Origin: a virus
DNA length: 47,096 nucleotides
Direction: 5' to 3' (one strand)
Virus record (IMG/VR): IMGVR_UViG_3300044858_002674
Span: 1 to 47,096 of that record
Below the pieces are notes generated by a model. The model did no database searches. It was given only the letters and a program-made list of their open reading frames with translations, and had not been told where the DNA came from. A program made the position numbers and the translations under genes. Shown piece by piece: positions 42,403-47,096 of the stretch. How positions within the stretch are numbered: position 1 is the first letter of the stretch; each line of letters starts with the position of its first letter.

Positions 42403-43160
42403 TTATTTATTTCCTTTTCTAAGTCTTTGATAGTAGTTACCCTAATTCCTAGGGATATAGCTTTTGTTAGCTTTGAACTTTCTCTATCTTCTTCGTTAAT
42501 TAAAATGTTGGTAGCTTTAGTTACACTATCGACTACCGTAAACCCTAAACTACTAAGATACTTAGCAGCTTCTGATCTATTCTTGTAATCATCAAGTTTT
42601 CCAGTAATACATACTGTAATACCTAATGATGGTGTTTCAACTTTCTTATTACTACCTACTTTAAACTTCCTAAGAAGCTTTTGTAATCTACTAAATTCCT
42701 CTGAATTAACATACTCTAGTAGATTATTTGTTACTTTCTCACCTAGTCCAGCCATAGAGCAAGTCTCCTCGTTAATATCATCTACACTGTCAATAAACTC
42801 ACATAGTTTACTAGCAGCAGTATTGCCTACTAAAGGGATGCTTAAACCAGCAATAACTTGTTCTAAGTCAGTGTTTTTTTCACTGAGTCTGACTTCTTTG
42901 AATAGCTTTGCTCCAATAGTGTCTCCAAGTAAATTCTTATAGGTTGACTCACTAAAAGTATAAATATCTAATATTGATTCAAAATCAAGCTTACTTAGTG
43001 CTACTGGGCCAAAACCTTTCATCTTTACAGTTTTGCAGAAGTGTTCTAATTTCTTTGCGGTCTGCGCTGGGCATTCTTTGTTCCTACAAAATAACTGATC
43101 TTTTACTAAAATCAATTTGGAGTTACAAACAGGACAATTTTCTGGTTGGGTTATTTTCAT
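42399..43160 (-). CDS. NAD-dependent DNA ligase, C-terminal subunit (Zn, HhH, BRCT)
   Basis: This 253-residue protein carries the C-terminal part of a bacterial-type LigA. It has a four-cysteine zinc finger (CPVCNSKLILVKDQLFC then CPAQ), helix-hairpin-helix units (MKGFGPVALSKL, GLSIPLVGNTAASKL, MAGLGEKVTNNLL) and a BRCT domain (ITVCITGKLDDYKNRSEAAK). It has no catalytic lysine and needs the N-terminal subunit encoded just upstream. T5 also splits its ligase into two genes at this point. The gene has its own promoter, which overlaps the end of the upstream subunit gene. Confidence 0.92.
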   Translation of the reverse strand: MKITQPENCPVCNSKLILVKDQLFCRNKECPAQTAKKLEHFCKTVKMKGFGPVALSKLDFESILDIYTFSESTYKNLLGDTIGAKLFKEVRLSEKNTDLEQVIAGLSIPLVGNTAASKLCEFIDSVDDINEETCSMAGLGEKVTNNLLEYVNSEEFSRLQKLLRKFKVGSNKKVETPSLGITVCITGKLDDYKNRSEAAKYLSSLGFTVVDSVTKATNILINEEDRESSKLTKAISLGIRVTTIKDLEKEINK

Positions 43161-43185
43161 TTGCTTTTCAACTGTGTAAGGAAAT

Positions 43186-43214
43186 ATTATACTGTAGTTA
43201 CTCTACAAAATCAA
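43186..43214 (-). promoter_or_regulatory. Sigma70-type promoter between ligase subunit genes
   Basis: On the - strand, TTGATT (43209-43214) and TATAAT (43186-43191) are 17 bases apart. The -35 box lies within the last codons of the N-terminal ligase gene. The -10 context (ACAGTATAATATT) is the same as at the SSB-operon promoter. Transcription would begin just before the C-terminal subunit gene. Confidence 0.65.
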
Positions 43215-44196
43215 TATCATTTTCAGGCAACCTACGAATAATGCCGGGAATAATATCACCCATTTTTTGTACCTCAACTTTACAGCCAATCTCAAGTCCT
43301 AGAGAGTCAATAAAAGCTATATTATTAAGGGTAGCCCTGGCAACTGTAGAGTCTCCAATCTTACAAGGTTCTAAAATAGCTACTGGTGTCACTTTACCAG
43401 ATTTACCAACTTGCCATTCTACATCTAGTAGAGTAGTAATAGCTCCGAATTTACGCTCTTTAATAGCATAAGCTCCGCGTGGATGCTTAGCAGTAAATCC
43501 TAGTGCATTATAGTCCAGGTTATCATTTATTCTGATTACTCGACCATCAGTATCAAATTGATTACACCAATCTTCATCAGCAACAGTTTTAAATCCATTT
43601 AATCTCAAAGTCTCTAAGTCTAACTCATAAGTCATAGTTTGTGGAAACAAACCATAAGCAGTAAAGTATAAATCCCTAGAATTAAACTCATTTATATCAA
43701 TAAGATTTAGAGCACCAGAAGCATAGTTTCTAGCATTCTCAACATCCGATAAAGTAGTAATCTCTCCAGTTATCTGGACTACCCCGTCTAAGTTGATCTT
43801 TTTAGGTAATATTGATTTACTACTGAATAGAAACTTTTCAGTAATATCCCTACCTTCAAAGCCATCACCTCGTGTTAGAACCTGTACTAAATGTTGGTCT
43901 ATATAAAGAGCAGAAATAGCAGCACCGTCTAGCTTCGGTGACTGATACTTAAAACCCAAATAATCTGCTAGAGGTACTTTACCTTCTCCCGCGTAGTATT
44001 TCTGTAAAGAGAACATACGCTTATAGTGCTTCTTTACGTCACCTGTAGGTTTAGCACCCAAACCTTTGAAATCTACTAAATCAGCTAAGTAATCAAACTG
44101 TTCGTCAGATAAAATTGGGTCACCGTCGTAATAAGCTTTTGAAGCTCTTACCAGTAAACTATCAATTAATTCGGCTTTCGCAGTTTCAAATTTCAT
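43198..44196 (-). CDS. NAD-dependent DNA ligase, N-terminal catalytic subunit
   Basis: This is a 332-residue protein. Residues 1-50 are domain Ia, which binds NMN (YYDGDPILSDEQFDYL). The nucleotidyltransferase domain has the adenylation Lys in YQSPKLDGAAI, then LTRGDGFEGRDITEK, ITGEI and NYASGALNLID. The OB-fold follows (VEWQVGKSGKVTPVA, NNIAFIDSLGLEIGCKVEV, MGDIIPGI). It ends where a normal LigA continues into its zinc finger, which is encoded by the next gene. It seals nicks using NAD+. It overlaps a tiny membrane protein gene by one base (TAATG). Confidence 0.93.
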   Translation of the reverse strand: MKFETAKAELIDSLLVRASKAYYDGDPILSDEQFDYLADLVDFKGLGAKPTGDVKKHYKRMFSLQKYYAGEGKVPLADYLGFKYQSPKLDGAAISALYIDQHLVQVLTRGDGFEGRDITEKFLFSSKSILPKKINLDGVVQITGEITTLSDVENARNYASGALNLIDINEFNSRDLYFTAYGLFPQTMTYELDLETLRLNGFKTVADEDWCNQFDTDGRVIRINDNLDYNALGFTAKHPRGAYAIKERKFGAITTLLDVEWQVGKSGKVTPVAILEPCKIGDSTVARATLNNIAFIDSLGLEIGCKVEVQKMGDIIPGIIRRLPENDIDFVE

Positions 44197-44303
44197 TATA
44201 ATACCACAGTAAATAGATATGTTAAAGCACCACCAACTAGCATACTAACTACAGCCAAAACAATAGCCAGCTTAATAAGTTCTTTAGCTAAATGATCACC
44301 CAT
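44196..44303 (-). CDS. Tiny single-span membrane protein
   Basis: This is a 35-residue gene from the ATG at 44303 to the TAA at 44196-44198. It starts MGDHLAKELIK and continues as one hydrophobic helix (LAIVLAVVSMLVGGALTYLF). The start overlaps the upstream gene's stop by eight bases and the stop overlaps the ligase start by one, so it is embedded in a coupled series. An AAGGGGAA ribosome site precedes it. No family was recognised. Confidence 0.6.
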   Translation of the reverse strand: MGDHLAKELIKLAIVLAVVSMLVGGALTYLFTVVL

Positions 44304-44550
44304 CTTTTTGTTCCCCTTCAGAAACTAAACGTTTTAACCCTTCCAGCAAGTTAGCCGTGAAAGTCATCTCTAGTAAGAGAGAAATACCTTTCTTAGTTGG
44401 CTGCCACTCACTATCGAAGTCTAGAAAATACTCTCTAATATTAAGATACTGCTCACCCCTAAATTCAGTAACTGTCAATCTCCATTGTGAGAAGTCATCT
44501 AGATTTTCTTTTAGAGTATGAGTAAATAAAACCTCAGAATCGTTGCTCAT
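44296..44550 (-). CDS. Hypothetical protein
   Basis: This 84-residue protein contains DDFSQWRLTVTEFRGEQYLN and LLLEMTFTANLLEGLKRLVS. It looks like a small alpha/beta protein resembling accessory proteins that many phages encode near replication genes, but no family is certain. Both ends overlap neighbours (17 bases upstream, 8 downstream). It is probably a real, coupled gene of unknown role. Confidence 0.55.
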   Translation of the reverse strand: MSNDSEVLFTHTLKENLDDFSQWRLTVTEFRGEQYLNIREYFLDFDSEWQPTKKGISLLLEMTFTANLLEGLKRLVSEGEQKDG

Positions 44551-44830
44551 CTGGTTGTCTAATTACCTTATTGGTAGGTAGTACACTAATAACCAGAGCA
44601 GTGTCTACCGGCTTAAAGGTATCCATATCATAACAGAATACCAATACCTGACTCTCAGTCATTTTCGGCCACGTATAGCCATCTAGTTTCTTAGCAATAT
44701 ATGGGGAGATTGCGGCAGAAAAGTTCGTAGTACCAACATGGTACTTTTGCTTCTTAGAGACTGGTGAAATATAGTTGATGTAACAGTCTCCACCTTCATT
44801 CATAGAGTGAAGAAAAGCATTTTTGTTCAT
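44534..44830 (-). CDS. Hypothetical protein
   Basis: This 98-residue protein begins MNKNAFLHSMNEGGDCYINY and has a beta-rich centre (QKYHVGTTNF, VLVFCYDMDTFKPVDTALVI). The pattern suggests a small beta-barrel or sandwich. No known domain was identified. It starts directly after the HTH-like gene's stop and overlaps the next gene by 17 bases, so it belongs to the same transcript. Confidence 0.55.
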   Translation of the reverse strand: MNKNAFLHSMNEGGDCYINYISPVSKKQKYHVGTTNFSAAISPYIAKKLDGYTWPKMTESQVLVFCYDMDTFKPVDTALVISVLPTNKVIRQPDEQRF

Positions 44831-45454
44831 TTAAATTGAAACTCCGTATTTAGTTAAGTGTTGCAAGGAAGCTAATTCCTCGGCTGGTTGGTACGCTGAT
44901 TGCTGCCAAGACTCATCTTCTAAATATACACGATATACTTTAGATGGATGTGGTTGGTTTGTTACTTCTGATTTAATCGTTGCTAGAGATTCGTAACGTG
45001 CTGACCATACTTTCTCCCCGATCTCAAAAGAAGTTCTAATTGCTTCTTCTGGAATTAGTTGAGGACGTTGGTATGACCATCCTGTAGCCCTACGAGGTAC
45101 AGCACATCTTTCTAGAACTTTGTCTACAAAAGATGCTGATCTGTAAAGAGACTCTGAAATTGCAGAAACTGTGGCACCCCCCAGGTACTCCATAATAGAG
45201 TACTGAATCTCTGCTTCTGTGGCAGGTTTGTGCGCTTTCTCAGCTCTAAGCTTCGCAGTTCTATCTTTCTTTTCTAGAAAGTTATCAATGATAGTCTGCA
45301 ATCTAGTAGTATTATAAGTAATCCTTAGAATACTACAAGCCTCTTTTTTGGTACAAGGCTTTTCTGCTGAAAGAAGTGCAATTACTTTCTCAATATTAGA
45401 ATCGGATAAATCTTCCGTATCTTTTACTTTAACTGACTTCTTTGCAGCAGCCAT
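44831..45454 (-). CDS. HTH-containing putative regulator
   Basis: This is a 207-residue protein. The first third is basic and helical (PCTKKEACSILRITYNTTRL reads like an HTH, then a KKDRTAKLRAEK linker). A second HTH-like part lies at ~90-120 (VSAISESLYRSASFVDKVLE). The C-terminal part has SFEIGEKVWSARYE and KVYRVYLEDESWQQSAY, which looks like a small beta domain. A DNA-binding regulator role is inferred from these modules and from its place beside another HTH-type gene. It has a GGGGAG ribosome site. Confidence 0.55.
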   Translation of the reverse strand: MAAAKKSVKVKDTEDLSDSNIEKVIALLSAEKPCTKKEACSILRITYNTTRLQTIIDNFLEKKDRTAKLRAEKAHKPATEAEIQYSIMEYLGGATVSAISESLYRSASFVDKVLERCAVPRRATGWSYQRPQLIPEEAIRTSFEIGEKVWSARYESLATIKSEVTNQPHPSKVYRVYLEDESWQQSAYQPAEELASLQHLTKYGVSI

Positions 45455-45455
45455 G

Positions 45456-45839
45456 TTACTCCCCTTCTGCGGTAATTACGAAAGCAGCCTTAATTACATT
45501 GGTAAAGTAGATTGCCTGCTTACCAGTTAGTTTGTCGATAATATCGTTATCAACAGTATAGCCAACTTCTTCGACTGCCTTGATTAGGGCAGATAGAGAA
45601 TCAGCCTTTGATACACGAGCAGTTGCACCTTCTTTAGTTGCAGTAGTTTTCTTAGTACCGGCAACTTCTTCTTTCTTAACATAGACTTCTGCTTTGCTAA
45701 GAATCATGCGGACACCATTTGGTGTTTCACCAAAATCTTCTGCTAATTGCTTAACAATCTCAATAGAGTTTGCACCTGTAGGCTTTGCATCAGTGTATGC
45801 CTTAATTACTTTAGCTTTCTTGTCGTCATCCCATGCCAT
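45456..45839 (-). CDS. HTH-type putative DNA-binding protein
   Basis: This 127-residue protein has an N-terminal HTH (residues ~5-55: WDDDKKAKVIKAY, EIVKQLAEDFGETPNGVRMI). A Lys/Thr-rich linker (EEVAGTKKTTATKEGATAR) and a C-terminal helical domain ending LTGKQAIYFTNVI follow. The layout is common in small phage DNA-binding proteins, and its N-terminus resembles the first repeat of the D5-like protein at 41665-42402. GGAG precedes the start. It may act as an early regulator. The family match is from memory only. Confidence 0.6.
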   Translation of the reverse strand: MAWDDDKKAKVIKAYTDAKPTGANSIEIVKQLAEDFGETPNGVRMILSKAEVYVKKEEVAGTKKTTATKEGATARVSKADSLSALIKAVEEVGYTVDNDIIDKLTGKQAIYFTNVIKAAFVITAEGE

Positions 45840-45851
45840 ATTTGTTACTCC

Positions 45852-46094
45852 TTAATGAACTTTAAAAATTTGATGTTTAGCAGACTTCTGACTAGGCAAA
45901 AGTCCGTGGTCTAGTACAGCCTGATATAAGAATAAATAACCTGTCGCTAAGGACATTAAATGGTCAGCTCTTACACCTACTGCTTTGTCTTCTTCCAGTG
46001 CTTTAATAGCAGATTCATCTCGCATAATTTGCATTGCACGATCTGCCACAGTATTTACTGCTTCTAGGTTTTCTCTACCTACAATTGTGTACAT
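45852..46094 (-). CDS. Hypothetical protein
   Basis: This 80-residue protein is mostly helical (NTVADRAMQIMRDESAIKAL, then LMSLATGYLFLYQAVLDHG). No domain or membrane span is certain. It starts at the stop codon of the gene before (TAAATG) and ends 12 bases before the HTH-type gene. It is probably a real member of the early operon. Confidence 0.55.
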   Translation of the reverse strand: MYTIVGRENLEAVNTVADRAMQIMRDESAIKALEEDKAVGVRADHLMSLATGYLFLYQAVLDHGLLPSQKSAKHQIFKVH

Positions 46095-46340
46095 TTAAAC
46101 AATCCAGTCTACTCCCTTTAGTTTGAAGCGTTTAAGATAAACGTCTAGTTTGTACTTTTTGAATAGTTCAGTTCTCTTTTCAAGAAAATCTTTAAGCTTT
46201 GCTTCTACTAACTCAATTTCCTCAACATCTAGATCAGATACATCTAAAGCCATCATACTATCTACTGGTTCAGTTAATGGATAAACAGAGTACTCTTTAA
46301 TTTGACCATTAACTTTAGTATAACGAATTTCACGAAGCAT
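46095..46340 (-). CDS. Hypothetical protein
   Basis: This 81-residue protein contains MLREIRYTKVNGQIKEYSVY, then MMALDVSDLDVEEIEL and a Lys-rich helical tail (FLEKRTELFKKYKLDVYLKR). It may contain a small WYL- or SH3-like beta start, but this is not clear. An AAGGAAG ribosome site supports the start. It overlaps the membrane protein gene upstream by 11 bases. Confidence 0.55.
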   Translation of the reverse strand: MLREIRYTKVNGQIKEYSVYPLTEPVDSMMALDVSDLDVEEIELVEAKLKDFLEKRTELFKKYKLDVYLKRFKLKGVDWIV

Positions 46341-46605
46341 TGTACTTCCTTTTAGTAATAGACTCGATAACTGATATATTCTTCTTTTCAGAGAATATTG
46401 TAAATATTCCTAGAATAGGAAAGGTTACTGAATGCATAATTGCCCACACAATAAAAGATGTTAATGGTCTTTCAACAAAAGTATGGGTTATGTTCTTTTC
46501 TTTTTCTATCTTTTTTAACTCTCTTAATGCTGGAAGAAAGGATATTATAGCAGAAGTGATGCCTCCAGACAAGCACAAAATTATATACCACTCAACCCAT
46601 GTCAT
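46330..46605 (-). CDS. Two-span membrane protein
   Basis: This 91-residue protein has an N-terminal span (WYIILCLSGGITSAIISFLP), a charged cytoplasmic-type loop (RELKKIEKEKN) and a second span (FIVWAIMHSVTFPILGIFTI). A basic tail follows. It is the first gene after the promoter at 46634-46662 and has an AAGGAAA ribosome site. The function is unknown; an early host-takeover or superinfection role is possible. No family was recognised. Confidence 0.6.
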   Translation of the reverse strand: MTWVEWYIILCLSGGITSAIISFLPALRELKKIEKEKNITHTFVERPLTSFIVWAIMHSVTFPILGIFTIFSEKKNISVIESITKRKYNAS

Positions 46606-46633
46606 TTGTTTCCTTTCTCAACCGTAAGATAAT

Positions 46634-46662
46634 ATTATACGGCATATAGTGAAGACATTCAA
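46634..46662 (-). promoter_or_regulatory. Sigma70-type promoter at head of - strand early genes
   Basis: On the - strand, TTGAAT (46657-46662) and TATAAT (46634-46639) are 17 bases apart. The -10 box lies within an interrupted inverted repeat, CCGTA..TACGG (46622-46642). The promoter occupies the 67-base gap between two gene groups and should drive the genes from 46605 leftward. Confidence 0.65.
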
Positions 46663-46672
46663 GTCTATTATT

Positions 46673-46867
46673 TTACGCTAGAACTGGTTTTGCTACCGTT
46701 ACAACCTCGAATAGCATAGTTGCTACTGGTTTACGCAACATATTTTCAATATATTCTGCAAATTCTTTCCTGTATGCCATATCTGTAATGTTAGTTGAAT
46801 TATCATCATCAACGTGGTCATCTAGTAAATTTTTTGAACCATCTTTAAATCTAACTGCTATTTTCAT
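46673..46867 (-). CDS. Hypothetical protein
   Basis: This 64-residue protein begins MKIAVRFKDGSKNLLDDHVD. Acidic and helical segments (YRKEFAEYIENMLR) follow, ending VVTVAKPVLA. No domain was recognised. It overlaps the hydrolase gene by four bases (ATGA), so it is coupled to it, and it ends just before the promoter at 46634-46662. Confidence 0.5.
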   Translation of the reverse strand: MKIAVRFKDGSKNLLDDHVDDDNSTNITDMAYRKEFAEYIENMLRKPVATMLFEVVTVAKPVLA

Positions 46868-47096
46868 ACTGGCCTCTCTAGTGTAAAATAAAACCTATGT
46901 TTTCCTATAGTAGTTCTATATATAAACTTTTTTGCCCAATTAGGTCTAACGTCTATATGGTGGTAGAACGTAGCTCCACCTGTAAAGTCTGATACTTTGC
47001 CGGTTAGAACATCAATTGCAATCTTTTCAGCCAATTTATACGATTTGGGGTCGGTTGCCTTTGGCTTATATATCGTCCAGGAAAACTGCTTAGGAC
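46864..47096 (-). CDS. Cell-wall hydrolase, SleB-type, C-terminal part (5' end outside window)
   Basis: The frame is open to the window edge; 76 residues plus stop are visible. They match the end of the SleB/CwlJ hydrolase family: QFSWTIYKP, LAEKIAIDVLTGKVSDFTGG, ATFYHHIDVRPNWAKK and IGKHRFYF. SleB enzymes act on peptidoglycan (lytic transglycosylase activity is reported for family members). The N-terminal part with the catalytic Glu lies beyond the window, so activity cannot be judged. It sits in the early - strand block, far from the lysis cassette, and overlaps the next gene by four bases. Confidence 0.8.
   Translation of the reverse strand, partial: PKQFSWTIYKPKATDPKSYKLAEKIAIDVLTGKVSDFTGGATFYHHIDVRPNWAKKFIYRTTIGKHRFYFTLERPV

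Noticed and set aside
42399-44196. The two ligase genes could be read as one gene broken by mutation
   Set aside because: The break falls exactly between OB fold and zinc finger, both parts are intact, T5 has the same split, and a promoter and start site lie between them.
1-47096. tRNA genes, CRISPR arrays, integrase and attachment sites
   Set aside because: Looked for by eye on both strands and none was supported; a tRNAscan and CRISPR search would be needed to be sure.

Overview
This window is an AT-rich stretch of a tailed-phage (Caudoviricetes, siphovirus) genome. It holds the neck, tail and lysis genes on the + strand and a nucleotide-metabolism and DNA-replication block on the - strand. 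No integrase, repressor, attachment site, tRNA or CRISPR was seen, so a lytic lifestyle is the simplest reading. Terminase, portal and capsid genes are not in the window and presumably lie to its left. The tail tube protein resembles phage T5 pb6. The replication block also follows the T5 plan: DnaB-type helicase, primase, Pol I-type polymerase, D10-like helicase, SbcCD-like pair, Holliday-junction nuclease, D15-like flap nuclease, dUTPase and a two-gene NAD-dependent ligase. In contrast, the tail tip (DUF2460, DUF2163, NlpC/P60, gp15/J-like hub) is of the kind found in gene transfer agents and in many phages of Alphaproteobacteria. The result is a T5/GTA-like chimera, and an alphaproteobacterial or other Gram-negative host is inferred, not shown. 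The Rz/Rz1-type spanin pair supports a Gram-negative host.

Layout, left to right. Positions 1-3337 hold a repeat-rich structural protein (5' end cut by the window), an Ig-like small protein, a head-tail connector and a neck/completion protein. Positions 3410-11610 hold the tail terminator, tail tube, frameshifted tail assembly chaperone and a 1825-residue tape measure. Positions 11613-23593 hold the tail tip, including three tandem paralogous hub proteins plus one separate C-terminal partner, and a fibre. Positions 23584-24831 form the lysis cassette (holin candidate, i-spanin, o-spanin, M15 endolysin). A bidirectional terminator at 24831-24868 separates the two convergent halves of the window.

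The - strand block reads from right to left. It begins with a partial SleB-type cell-wall hydrolase and small unknown genes, then passes through regulators, ligase, D5-like DNA-binding protein, helicase, primase, polymerase, D10 helicase, SSB, SbcCD and nucleases. It ends with dUTPase and a class II (adenosylcobalamin-type) ribonucleotide reductase. The reductase gene is interrupted by a group I intron that carries an HNH homing endonuclease. A second, free-standing HNH gene sits in the operon just ahead of sbcD. Most - strand genes overlap by a few bases (TAATG, ATGA), which implies translational coupling.

The most interesting region is the tail tip. Three hub paralogues share N- and C-terminal modules with near-identical DNA blocks but carry unrelated central domains. 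LamG-like and small beta modules are inserted into several otherwise conserved tail proteins. Together this looks like a multi-receptor, domain-swapping tail tip.
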